NCBI GenBank assembly: GCA_947492745.1
Contig: CANLOE010000080.1
Location: forward strand, 1 to 34,759
Direction of reading: 5' to 3'
Source: an uncultured Cyclobacteriaceae bacterium
Lineage (GTDB): Bacteria > Bacteroidota > Bacteroidia > Cytophagales > Cyclobacteriaceae
Length of the DNA: 34,759 bases
The first letter of the stretch is position 1, and each line of letters opens with the position of its first letter. A program made the position numbers and the translations under genes. The notes under the pieces were generated by a model that did not search any database, was not told the origin of the DNA, and worked only from the letters and a program-made list of their open reading frames with translations. Of the stretch, positions 25,095 through 34,154 are shown piece after piece.

Positions 25095-27257
25095 TTAATC
25101 ATTCCATAGCCCCTTTTCACTGGGGTCATACCTTGGTTTTCTTTCTCCACTGTTCTTAACACTTTCAGGTTGGTTTTCGTTCTTTTTGAACAGTTTTGAC
25201 CACCAGATTCTAAAACTAAACAATTTTTCTTTCTCTTTCTTCCCGTTTTGTTGTTTTGCACTTAGGGTATATTTCGCACTGGGGTGCATGACTTTCGTAT
25301 TTTTGAAATTATGGGCGTGATATGGCTTTTTTCTGAACCGCCCATCGTAGCTTCCCGTGGCCCATTTCATTTTGATATGCTCCGAATGCTCTCTTATTGG
25401 TTTTTTGTTGTTGTTCCACAATTTTCCACTGACACTTCCGCCCCCCCCCATACGTTTTTTATAACCAACGATGTTTCCTTGGAAACGAGGATAAGCTCTA
25501 GATTTTGAGTCGGTATAACGCTGGCCCAATGCCTTGCCATCATTATTTTTTGACCTGCCCGAGACGGAGCCTCCCGCACCTTTTGGTGGTCTATTTTTCC
25601 CTTTGACATTCCCGGTAAAGCGAGAATAAAGTAAAGAATATGACCCTGCGTAGCGCTGTCTCAGTGCTTGTCCATCATTGTTCTTCGACCTGCCCGAGAT
25701 GGAGCCTCCTGAACCTTTTGGACGGCCTTTGTATCCTATGATATTACCCTGGAAACGGGAATGGCTCAACGATTTGGAACCGGCATAGCGCTGCTCCAGT
25801 GGTTGTCGTCGATTGTTCTTCGACCGCCCGGAAATGCTACCTCCCGCCCCTTTGGGTCTGCTTTTATAACCTATGGCACTACCCTGAAAACGGGAATGAC
25901 GCTGTGACCGTCCATCAGAGTACTTTTGTTCTATAGGGTTTCCTCCATTATTGATTTTTCTCCCGGAAATACTTTCTTTACCACGACCTTCATATCTACC
26001 TCGTTTCACTTTGATATCCGACCCCACTTTCCGTCTTCTTCTACCAGTGATATCAGTACCTCTTTTCCAGCCTTCTTCGGTTTTTCTCGAAGGCCTGATA
26101 AATCCCCCTGTCTGGGCCCTACCTGCGGCACGTTCTCCCTTTGGTCTTTGGCTGGCTCTGATTTTGTTCAACGGCTTTCCTGCTTTCAGCTTTTTTTTGG
26201 TAAAGTTCTTCCGCAAACGACGGCCAGTAATATCCCCTTTGAACCCTTTTTCTTTTTTCCTCCCCTTACCGGCATAGGGGTTGACCCTTACATTGACCTT
26301 AAAAACGGACGATGCAGAACGAGGCCTAACTTTTCGCTCGGCAGCACCTCCGGCCACTTTTGGTTTACTGTTTCTGATTCTGGGGGCCTGTCTTCTGCTA
26401 GAGCGTGCTTTTTGTGCTTCTGTCTTTCTGGGTTTGCCGGCATAGGGGTTGACACGTCGAGTAGCCTTAAAAGAAGAAGAAGCCGACCTAGGGCGCACCT
26501 TTCCTTTTCCGGGACCAGGAGTAGCAGTTGTCCTAGGTACACTGTTCCTAATGCGCGGGGCCTGTCTTCTACTGGACCTTGCTTTTTGCGCTTCCGTCTT
26601 TCTGGACTTGCCGGCATAGGGGTTGACACGCCGAGTAGCCTTAAAAGAAGAAGAAGCCGACCTAGGGCGCACCTTTCCTTTTCCGGGACCGGGAGTAGCA
26701 GTTGTCCTAGGTACACTGTTCCTAATGCGCGGGGTCTGTCTTCTACTGGACCTTGCTTTTTGCGCCTCCGTCTTTCTGGACTTGCCGGCATAGGGGTTGA
26801 CCCTTGTCCTCCTACCTCCTCGTGATGCCGATGAAGCGGAGCGCGGGCGCACCTTTCCTTTTCCAGGGCCGGGACCGGCATTCGCACGAGGGACGCTGTT
26901 TCTGATTCTGGGGGCCTGCTTTCTACTGGATCTTGCACTTTGCGCCTCTGTCTTTCTGGGCTTACCTGCATAGGGGTTGGGACGGGCATAACTGGCACTC
27001 GATTGCTTGGGACTGACCTTTGGCGTAACCCTCCTGCCCATAATATCTCCTTTTCGGGCCTTATCCCCTTTTTGAGCACCGGCTTTGTAACGTAAAGAGC
27101 GTAACTGCCGTCGATTGGATCTGCCTTTTTCTTTTTTAGGCTTCGATGTTTGTTTTTTGGAGATAGAAGTCCTTTGTTTCCTACCTTTTGTTTCTTTCTG
27201 TGCTTGTGCCGTTATGCCGATGAACAGAAACAGCATTGTCACAAAAAAAACAGCCAT
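25095..27257 (-). CDS. Exported, very basic tandem-repeat protein
   Basis: 720 aa from the ATG at 27257; a TTG 84 bp upstream is in frame, but only the ATG puts the signal peptide (1-19, MAVFF...GITAQA) at the N-terminus. The mature protein is extremely rich in Arg, Lys, Gly and Ser. Part one holds four or five units of about 58 residues beginning N-P-Y-A-G-K-x-R-K-T-E-A-Q; part two has D-I-T-G-R-R motifs; part three has five units of about 45 residues starting S-[IV]-S-G-R-x-x-N-N and ending R-F-x-G-N-x-x-G-Y-K. The C-terminal ~110 residues are non-repetitive. No sorting domain. The family is not recognised; a cell-envelope or polyanion-binding role is a guess. It lies 10 bp upstream of ytxJ. 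Confidence 0.85.
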   Translation of the reverse strand: MAVFFVTMLFLFIGITAQAQKETKGRKQRTSISKKQTSKPKKEKGRSNRRQLRSLRYKAGAQKGDKARKGDIMGRRVTPKVSPKQSSASYARPNPYAGKPRKTEAQSARSSRKQAPRIRNSVPRANAGPGPGKGKVRPRSASSASRGGRRTRVNPYAGKSRKTEAQKARSSRRQTPRIRNSVPRTTATPGPGKGKVRPRSASSSFKATRRVNPYAGKSRKTEAQKARSSRRQAPRIRNSVPRTTATPGPGKGKVRPRSASSSFKATRRVNPYAGKPRKTEAQKARSSRRQAPRIRNSKPKVAGGAAERKVRPRSASSVFKVNVRVNPYAGKGRKKEKGFKGDITGRRLRKNFTKKKLKAGKPLNKIRASQRPKGERAAGRAQTGGFIRPSRKTEEGWKRGTDITGRRRRKVGSDIKVKRGRYEGRGKESISGRKINNGGNPIEQKYSDGRSQRHSRFQGSAIGYKSRPKGAGGSISGRSKNNRRQPLEQRYAGSKSLSHSRFQGNIIGYKGRPKGSGGSISGRSKNNDGQALRQRYAGSYSLLYSRFTGNVKGKNRPPKGAGGSVSGRSKNNDGKALGQRYTDSKSRAYPRFQGNIVGYKKRMGGGGSVSGKLWNNNKKPIREHSEHIKMKWATGSYDGRFRKKPYHAHNFKNTKVMHPSAKYTLSAKQQNGKKEKEKLFSFRIWWSKLFKKNENQPESVKNSGERKPRYDPSEKGLWND
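26441..26962 (-). repeat. In-frame tandem repeats of 174-180 bp inside the basic protein gene
   Basis: The marker 'cataggggtt' recurs at 26441, 26615, 26789 and 26969, giving periods of 174, 174 and 180 bp (58, 58 and 60 codons). The units 26441-26614 and 26615-26788 are almost identical at DNA level, showing a recent duplication; outer units have diverged. Confidence 0.95.
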
Positions 27258-27420
27258 GCCTTTCTGCGAAAACCCCGAAAACGGACGCTTCTCTGAGCTT
27301 GTATGACTATGTTTATCGGTGAATCTCAAAATACGGTGCAATGTAGAACGATGGAATATAAAAATACTTCAACAAATTGATACACTGAACAGTTCAATCC
27401 ATCAAAAAGCAGTAATTTAG

Positions 27421-29397
27421 TTAAAAATCCAATAAATACTTAATTTTCTCAACAAGTCTTTGCTTCGGAAGAAAATTCTCTTCCAGTGTCGGTGCAAAGG
27501 GAACCGCAGTATCCAAGCTACCTTCTCTAAGGATAGGCGCATCCAAATATTGAAAGCAGTGCTCTCCGGCCCAAGCAGCAATTTCTGCACCGACACCTCC
27601 TGTGATGCAGTCTTCATGCAGGATAATAACGCGGCCCGTCTTTTTTATTGTGTTTTCTACCGCTTCTTTGTCCCAAGGGAGCAAAGTCCGAAGATCAAGG
27701 ATATCGGCGGACAGTTCCATGGTAGAGCAGAGTTCTACGGCCCAATGAACCCCCAGACCATAGGTGATAATGGAAAGCTCCTCTCCTTTCTGCACTAGAG
27801 AAGCCTTACCTTGGGCTACGGTATAATACCCCTCGGGAATACTACTTTCTATAGAGCGGTATAGGTACTTGTGTTCGAAAAACAGTACGGGATTGGGGTC
27901 TTCTATGGCTTCCAAAAGCAAGCCTTTGGCATCGTAAGGATTACTGGGATAGAAAACCTTAAGGCCAGGAGTATGGAAAAACCAAGCCTCCGTGGATTGC
28001 GAATGGAACGGCCCCGCCCCTACACCTGCTCCCGTGGGCATTCTGATGACCACATCGGCATGCTGCCCCCAACGGTAGTTCGATTTAGCCAGGTTATTGA
28101 CAATCTGGTTAAATCCACAACTTACAAAATCGGCAAATTGCATTTCAATAATCGTTTTGTATCCCTTGACAGATAGCCCCAGTCCCATGCCCAGAATGGC
28201 CGATTCGCAGATAGGGGTATTACGAATCCTTTCTTTACCAAATTCCTCCAAAAAACCCTTGGTTACCTTGAACACCCCCCCATAATCGGCGATATCCTGT
28301 CCCATGAGTACTGCATGCTTATATTTTTTTAGGCCAAGAAACAATCCATCACTAATGGCATCTACCAACCTCTTGGAAACCAAAGACTCGTTTTGGGGCA
28401 CTTTTTCCTCCGAAACAAAAGGAGCATACATACTTTTGAGTTCATAATTACTATCAGCTTCCGGGAAGCTGAGCCTGTCGGCAAGTTTCCAGGCCTTATC
28501 GATCTCCTTATGGATTTTTTTCTTGATTTTGGCTATCTGTTTCGTATTCAGTACCTGCTCACCCAATAGAAAACCTTCATAATTTCCTATAGGGTCTTTC
28601 TTGGCCCACTTTTCCACTAGGGCTTTGGGGACATAAGCTGTACCCGAAGCCTCTTCATGTCCCCTCATCCTGAAGGTAAGTGCCTCGATAAGGATAGGTC
28701 GGGGGTGGTTCCGTATATTCGCTGCTGCCTGACCGATGGTATCATAGACTTCTAGAATATTGTTGCCATCGATCTGGATGGCATCCATACCATAGCCCGG
28801 TCCTTTTTCGGTAAAGCTATTGAAGTTGAACTGTTCCTCATTAGGTGTGGAAAGTCCATAACCATTATTCTCAATAACGAAAATAATGGGAAGATTCCAA
28901 ACGGAGGCTACATTTAAGGCTTCATGAAAGTCGCCTTCGCTGCTACCTCCATCACCACAGAAAACAAGTACGACTTTATTTTCTTTCTTCAGTCGGTGGG
29001 CCAGTGCAATACCATCAGCTACGGCCAACTGAGCCCCTAGATGGGAAATCATGCCAACGATATGATGCTCTTTGGCCCCAAAATGAAAGGAACGGTCCCT
29101 TCCCTGTGTATAGCCTATAGGTTTGCCCTGTAGTTGAGCAAAAAGGCGCTCATAAGGCACCAGTCGTGAGGTGAATACCCCCAGGTTACGGTGCATGGGC
29201 AAAATATATTCTTTTTCCTGAAGCGCAAGTGCAGCTCCGACTGATATCGCTTCTTGGCCGATTCCTGAAAACCACTTGCTAATTTTACCCTGCCGTAATA
29301 AAATCAACATTTTCTCCTCAATCATCCTCGGTCGCAAAAGCGACTCATATAGCTTGACCAATGTCTTTTCAGTGTACTCTTTGCGATTGAATTTCAC
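27421..29397 (-). CDS. 2-oxoacid dehydrogenase E1, fused alpha and beta subunits
   Basis: 658 aa thiamine-diphosphate enzyme that decarboxylates a 2-oxoacid and passes the acyl group to lipoyl-E2. Residues 1-~320 are the alpha part, with the thiamine-diphosphate motif G148-D-G then N177-N178; R-D-R-S-F-H-F-G-A and M-R-G-H-E are also typical. Residues ~335-658 are the beta part (GQDIADYGGVF near 395 and the L-R-T-L-L-P-W-D end region). Alpha/beta fusion in this order is common in Bacteroidota. The branched-chain acid type fits best, pyruvate cannot be excluded. The start is GTG at 29397, with AAAAG just before it. No E2 or E3 gene is adjacent; lipA is 4 kb away on the same strand. Confidence 0.95.
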   Translation of the reverse strand: MKFNRKEYTEKTLVKLYESLLRPRMIEEKMLILLRQGKISKWFSGIGQEAISVGAALALQEKEYILPMHRNLGVFTSRLVPYERLFAQLQGKPIGYTQGRDRSFHFGAKEHHIVGMISHLGAQLAVADGIALAHRLKKENKVVLVFCGDGGSSEGDFHEALNVASVWNLPIIFVIENNGYGLSTPNEEQFNFNSFTEKGPGYGMDAIQIDGNNILEVYDTIGQAAANIRNHPRPILIEALTFRMRGHEEASGTAYVPKALVEKWAKKDPIGNYEGFLLGEQVLNTKQIAKIKKKIHKEIDKAWKLADRLSFPEADSNYELKSMYAPFVSEEKVPQNESLVSKRLVDAISDGLFLGLKKYKHAVLMGQDIADYGGVFKVTKGFLEEFGKERIRNTPICESAILGMGLGLSVKGYKTIIEMQFADFVSCGFNQIVNNLAKSNYRWGQHADVVIRMPTGAGVGAGPFHSQSTEAWFFHTPGLKVFYPSNPYDAKGLLLEAIEDPNPVLFFEHKYLYRSIESSIPEGYYTVAQGKASLVQKGEELSIITYGLGVHWAVELCSTMELSADILDLRTLLPWDKEAVENTIKKTGRVIILHEDCITGGVGAEIAAWAGEHCFQYLDAPILREGSLDTAVPFAPTLEENFLPKQRLVEKIKYLLDF

Positions 29398-30282
29398 CTT
29401 TTCTATAGATTGTTGTGGATAAGTTATATACTGATTACCGTACAGTTACTGATGATGTCAGTAAAACTACCTCTTCGATCGTAACGGTTTTTCCTTCGTG
29501 TAGAGAAAAGCACTATTGCACCTATTCAGTATGCTTCCATTGAACATAGGTGAAGAATACCTTATGCTGCTGGCAAAAATTATCTTTGACAAGCAAAAGG
29601 TTTACCTTATGCTGGACCAAATCCGAAGTAATATCAACGGCGGTCATCATTTTTAAGCAAATAAATACGAATAAGACATTAAGGTTCATTTGTCGGTCAA
29701 GTTGGTCAGGGGCATTTATATACATAAATAATAGTTACAGTATAACAATCAGTCTTTTCATCCATCCGGTAGCGCCTAGTGCCGTACCTAGGACTATTCT
29801 TTCTTTCAAAGTAGGCCGAATGAGTTACAGTTTTTACCTAGAGATGGTTCAGACTTTTTCTTTCTGCCACAAATTTAGTTCGTTTCATCCAAATTTTGAC
29901 TTTTTAATCGCAACGTAACCATGACCATGCCACTCCAGAAAGGTTTCATTAGGACAGATGATCTTTAGTTTTCGCTGTAAAATTAAAAAATCCGAACCAC
30001 TTCCATACCTGTCTCACACTCAACATAACTGACTCCAAACCTTCTTTATAAGGGCAGGTAACAAGAAGCGTTACCCATTCCACATACTGTCTATCCACGG
30101 TCAGAACCCAACATGTTTGAAACACCCATGTTAGGAGCAACAATTATTCTTCAAAAGTGCTCAATTGGGACAAAATAAAATTAAAGTAATGAGAATGTCC
30201 GTAATTTTTTCCATATAATTACTTTTACCATTGTTTTTAGAAATTTATCCTAATAAAAAGATAATTATAAGAGTAATAAGCT
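29398..30282. other. Gene-free stretch between E1 and ispF
   Basis: About 880 bp without a convincing gene. Overlapping open frames on both strands at 29522-29918 lack recognisable features and look like chance. Promoters of the two divergent genes should lie at the edges. No copy of the dispersed repeats is seen here. Confidence 0.5.
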
Positions 30283-30771
30283 ATGGGAATGAAAATAAGG
30301 ACCGGAATGGGATATGATGTACATCAGCTGAAAGAAGGAGAGGATTTTTGGCTAGGAGGAATACAGATTGCCCATGAAAAAGGAGCTGTAGGTCACTCGG
30401 ATGCCGATGTACTCATTCACGTTATATGCGATGCACTGTTAGGCGCTGCCAACCTACGTGACATTGGATTTCATTTTTCCGACCAAGACCCTCAATATAA
30501 AGGAATCGATAGCAAAGTACTCCTTTCACAAGTGATTCGGCTGTTGAAGGAACAGGACTGGTCCATAGCTAATATAGATAGTACCATCTGCTTACAGAGA
30601 CCAAAAATCAATCCACACATCCCTACTATGAAGAGCTGTCTAGCAAAGGTCATGGGCATCCAAGAGGAAGATTTATCCATCAAAGCGACCACTACCGAAA
30701 GATTAGGTTTCGTCGGTAAAGAAGAAGGAGTTGCGGCTTATGCGGTTGTGCTGATCACAAAAAATACTTGA
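30283..30771 (+). CDS. ispF: 2-C-methyl-D-erythritol 2,4-cyclodiphosphate synthase
   Basis: 162 aa, normal length. It converts CDP-methylerythritol 2-phosphate to the cyclic diphosphate in the non-mevalonate isoprenoid pathway. Metal ligands are D12, H14 and H46; H38-S-D-A-D and D60-I-G-F-H-F-S-D are the usual conserved segments, and the C-terminal T-T-T-E-R-L-G-F-V-G motif binds the cytidine part. An alternative ATG six bases downstream (residue 3) would fit homologues equally well. It is a single gene; other pathway genes are not in the window. Confidence 0.97.
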   Translation: MGMKIRTGMGYDVHQLKEGEDFWLGGIQIAHEKGAVGHSDADVLIHVICDALLGAANLRDIGFHFSDQDPQYKGIDSKVLLSQVIRLLKEQDWSIANIDSTICLQRPKINPHIPTMKSCLAKVMGIQEEDLSIKATTTERLGFVGKEEGVAAYAVVLITKNT

Positions 30772-31493
30772 CATTTACGCTTACTGCCAAACGTAATACA
30801 ATCATTTGGTGTTTTTCTCAAAAGACACAAGGTATGCTCATCATATGAGCCAAACCTAAGGTATAGTCGATATATTCTATTTCTTCCCAAAGGAAATCAG
30901 TAATTCAAATCTACTGATATATATTCTGAAAAGGCCTACGAACTTACATTTCTCGAACTCCGAATGAAAGATGGGCACATTAGAGGTCGAAGCGAAGATT
31001 TGAAAATGCCGTTGAGATCAATGAATCTAATGAGGCAAAATAAAGCGGGAAAATATACGGGGTTCAATAACTATATTTTTACAAAAAAATTGCTGAGATG
31101 CTGATTTTAAAGTAATTTAAGCCTCCTAAAATAACTTGTCGATAAACTTAAGTTTGATGTAGTTTTTTCAATGAAGGTCTCACGGTAAAAAAACATTGAG
31201 ACAATCAGTATCAAACCGGAAGTATCAAGTCCTTTTATACAGACATATTGTAAGGTATTTTCCACAAAAGCTCTCTAGCTCTGTTGAGTCTTGAAAATTA
31301 CCATTTTTTGTCACTAGGGATAGCGCATTGGTTTACAAAAATTTTCAATCCCAAGTACTTCATAATTTACGACCTCTGTCAAGAACGGTCCCGAGATATC
31401 TTACTTAAATTACAAGGGTGCTTTGGGTAAAAGTTTGTATTATTTTATTCTTATTGAGGGAGCTATTATTGCAGAGAACCAAACAAAAAAACG
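30772..31493 (+). other. Gene-free stretch between ispF and small lipoprotein gene
   Basis: About 720 AT-rich bases with no convincing gene, terminator or repeat copy. The end should hold the promoter of the small lipoprotein gene. Confidence 0.5.
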
Positions 31494-31664
31494 ATGGAAC
31501 TCAGAAAACTATCTCATTTACTGATGTTTACGATAATACTATTGTCAACATTTTTTGCCACTAGCTGTTCAGAGGAACTGGATACCCTTAAACCTTCGGA
31601 TACGACTGATAGACAGACACAGTCGACGGGTGATAGTGGGGGTGAACGTGGAGACATCGAGTAA
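31494..31664 (+). CDS. Small lipoprotein
   Basis: 56 aa from ATG 31494 to TAA 31662-31664. A hydrophobic signal (8-21) ends in the lipobox F-A-T-S-C25; the mature part is a short, acidic, Thr/Ser/Gly-rich tail (31 residues) without a domain. Too short for many gene callers. It lies 112 bp before the TPR lipoprotein in the same orientation, and the two may be expressed together. A spacer or signalling peptide is possible, but no function can be assigned. Confidence 0.7.
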   Translation: MELRKLSHLLMFTIILLSTFFATSCSEELDTLKPSDTTDRQTQSTGDSGGERGDIE

Positions 31665-31776
31665 TTAAAGACTCTTAACACAATATCCTATACGTGTAAG
31701 ATATAGAGAGGCAGTGATGCACTGATAAAGGATAAAATCATCATCTTAGCAAATCCACAATTAACCAGAACCAAAG

Positions 31777-33132
31777 ATGAAACATCAGCACTGCCACTGC
31801 CTCTACACCATCCTTCTGCTCCTTGCCACCATGACCATAGGTTCTTGTATCGATGAAGAGATAGAACCACTACGGAAAGAACTGCCCAACAGTGAAATAC
31901 AGCTACTTGAACTTCTAGGAGAGGCCGAAAATGATAGGGATAAATTAAATATCTATTGGAAATTGTACAAGACCGTCAAGGGCGAAGATACAGGTAGAGC
32001 CATTCGATACTTGGACCAACAAATAGATTTGGCCATTAAAACAGATAACCATGAAGCTTTAGGGAAAGCATATCATAGTTTAGGATTCATCTACGATAAA
32101 GCTGAAAAGCAGGTCAAAGCCATAGAATATTACCTCAAATCTTACGATCACTTCGGACTATCCGGACACTCAGGCCTACAAGCCTTGGAATTGAATAATA
32201 TATCTGCTGTACTGATGGATATCGGAGACTATGATTATCCCATAAGTCTTTTGAAAGAGGTGGAAAATACTTATCACAAGTTGAATGACACTACTAATCT
32301 AGTAATGACAAAGATGAATCTCGGCATCTGCCATATGAAAAAGAGCAACCCCAGTTACTGGACAGCGGAGCGGTATTTTGATGATGCAATTCTGCTCAAT
32401 GGAACAGTACATAGGAGACAGGCTTATTTTTTCAATAGACTGTACAACTTGAAAGGTATGCTAGGTTATAGGCAGGGCAAGTACAACGAGGCCATAAGTT
32501 ATTATCAACAATCCAGTAAATTCATTTACGACCTCGATAACAAATACGAAAAACAAACGATAGCCTTATACAATATCGGAGAATCATACGCAGCCGCCAA
32601 AGATTTTGATAGTGCCATCAAATGGTTGAACAGAGCCAAGGAAGTAGAAGAAAAGTATGACATTAACGAAAAGATTGTCCTTGAATGGTATGCAATCAAA
32701 GGAAAGCTCTATCAGGAATTAGGTCTGCACGAAGAGCTTGGAAATCTTTTAGAAGAGGGTATCAACAGAGCAACAAGAGATACCTATAACATCAAACTTC
32801 TAAGTCTGATCGACATGCTGAGTGCTACCTACATCCTTTTGGAGGAAAAAACAGGAAATGTGCCCAAAGCTAAGATGATGGAATTACTACGGTTCAAAGT
32901 ATCGCAGGAGGAGCTTCAAAAAACTATGAAAACCAATATTCAGAGCGAAACACTGCGTATTGCTGCCAGAAAGGAAATCGAGGTTAACGGACTGAATAAG
33001 AAGCTTGCAGAGAGCCGCGCCGTAGAGGGTATCAACATTTTTTATGTCCTTATATTTGGTCTATTGATTGGCATGATAATGACCGTATTTTTATTGAAAC
33101 ATATACCTAAGCGGAATAATTTGTATTTATAG
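31777..33132 (+). CDS. TPR-repeat lipoprotein with C-terminal membrane helix
   Basis: 451 aa. The signal peptide ends in lipobox I-G-S-C24. Residues ~75-350 contain about six tetratricopeptide repeats (for example ALGKAYHSLGFIYDKAEK at about 95-112 and YNIGESYAAAKDFDSAIKWL), followed by a helical/coiled region (about 370-420) and a membrane helix at about 425-444 with a short basic tail. In Bacteroidota this TPR-coil-TM build is usually followed by a LuxR-type DNA-binding or histidine-kinase output domain. Here the protein stops just after the helix, so it may be a truncated sensor or work with a separate output protein. No output gene follows in the window. Confidence 0.9.
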   Translation: MKHQHCHCLYTILLLLATMTIGSCIDEEIEPLRKELPNSEIQLLELLGEAENDRDKLNIYWKLYKTVKGEDTGRAIRYLDQQIDLAIKTDNHEALGKAYHSLGFIYDKAEKQVKAIEYYLKSYDHFGLSGHSGLQALELNNISAVLMDIGDYDYPISLLKEVENTYHKLNDTTNLVMTKMNLGICHMKKSNPSYWTAERYFDDAILLNGTVHRRQAYFFNRLYNLKGMLGYRQGKYNEAISYYQQSSKFIYDLDNKYEKQTIALYNIGESYAAAKDFDSAIKWLNRAKEVEEKYDINEKIVLEWYAIKGKLYQELGLHEELGNLLEEGINRATRDTYNIKLLSLIDMLSATYILLEEKTGNVPKAKMMELLRFKVSQEELQKTMKTNIQSETLRIAARKEIEVNGLNKKLAESRAVEGINIFYVLIFGLLIGMIMTVFLLKHIPKRNNLYL

Positions 33133-33451
33133 CAAAGTTTCGTCCCCCGGCCTGGCCCTGGTATTGGAAAAAATATAAGTGTGCTAGCCTCCCATCTTTC
33201 AAGAGAGGTAATGTAGCATAAAGACCATGAAACTTTAAAAAGGTAATGTTTGGTATCTGCTTGAAATCATGTGCTGGAGTAGATGCTTTTTGTGTAAAAA
33301 AATAATGAGCGTAATATAAGAGACTGATTTAAAATATATCTTTTTCTTTCTTATGTACTGCTTTTGGTGCCTGATTTCGTTGAAATTTCCGCTAGCTAGC
33401 GCGACAGGCTATCTTTGTCAATGGCTCACGCGGCAGACCGGCCCCTTCACC

Positions 33452-33476
33452 AATAATGCCCTCGGGGCATTATTTT
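33452..33476. terminator. Hairpin terminator before repeat B2
   Basis: AATAATGCCC pairs perfectly with GGGCATTATT (10 bp, loop TCG) followed by TT. It lies 320 bp after the TPR gene stop and directly before the family B element. Confidence 0.75.
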
Positions 33477-33647
33477 AACCCAAATTGACCGATAGGATTT
33501 CGTTATTAGAGCATAATTACAATAAAATCAGCGGCTTAGGTGAGGAAGCCTAGTCTATCATTAGGGTGTAAAACCTGCGTAGCGTAAAACAGCTGATTTT
33601 GAAGCAATTTATGCTCGTAATAGGAATGCTATTGATCATTTTGGGTT
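33477..33647 (+). repeat. Family B repeat, full length (B2)
   Basis: 171 bp from AACCCAAATTG to CATTTTGGGTT, used here as the reference family B copy. The right half matches 85-170 and 15385-15479, and the left half matches 14895-14965. It shares its end sequences with family A, but the interior differs. Confidence 0.85.
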
Positions 33648-34154
33648 TAATCTTACTTGAACGATTTCTTTTTAGAAAACCTCTCATAAGAACCCTTAGC
33701 AACCATTGTATGGTTAAACATTTCATCAGGGCTGTTTCTATGCCCCATTTCTCCTTTTACTTCCCCCAAGTATAAGCTATATATTGAACTATACTTAGGG
33801 TACATCATTAAGTGAGCAACTGCTGGTTTTACACAGACCACTTTCATATACGAAAGAGGGGCATCGTGAGAGTAAGCCTTTTACATCCTGAAAAAATATT
33901 GCATTTTCGTTCAAAAATGGAGCCAAGACGACAAACCCCGGCTAAGAAGCTAGTGGTCAAAGCCCAGAAAAATCATTTTCCCTCGGTTTTTAGCGAAAAG
34001 TGATAGGGCCGATGTACTTTCAGGACAAGCAATAGATGTTTAAACAACAATATTCAAGGCCATCCCGTAAACAGATATAACTTTTGATAATTAGGGCCCT
34101 TTTAATCAGTAGTGATTGTTTTTTTTTCACCCAAACCTTAAATGAATTACAATT

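Larger units (their letters stand above)
33133..34154 (+). other. Gene-free stretch with terminator and repeat
   Basis: About 1 kb without a convincing gene, except for a hairpin terminator and a full family B element. A reverse frame at 33653-33847 ends in a segment (G-H-R-N-S-P-D-E-M-F-N-H) faintly like the C-terminus of tyrosine recombinases, but with Thr where the catalytic Tyr is expected; it could be a remnant or chance. Confidence 0.45.

Noticed and set aside
25926-26825. 299-aa forward open frame opposite the basic repeat protein
   Set aside because: It is a by-product of the repetitive Arg/Gly/Ser codons on the other strand; it has no signal, domain or sensible context.
26288-27079. 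263-aa alternative reverse frame inside the basic repeat protein
   Set aside because: It is entirely inside the better-supported gene, without signal peptide, and exists because the repeat period is a multiple of three.
29550-29918. 122-aa forward frame between E1 and ispF
   Set aside because: Composition is not protein-like, it overlaps a reverse frame of equal quality, and no family is recognised.
33653-33847. Reverse frame resembling the C-terminus of a tyrosine recombinase
   Set aside because: Only a short similarity (G-H-R-x-S-P-D-x-M-F-N-H), the catalytic tyrosine is replaced, and no other integrase part is seen.
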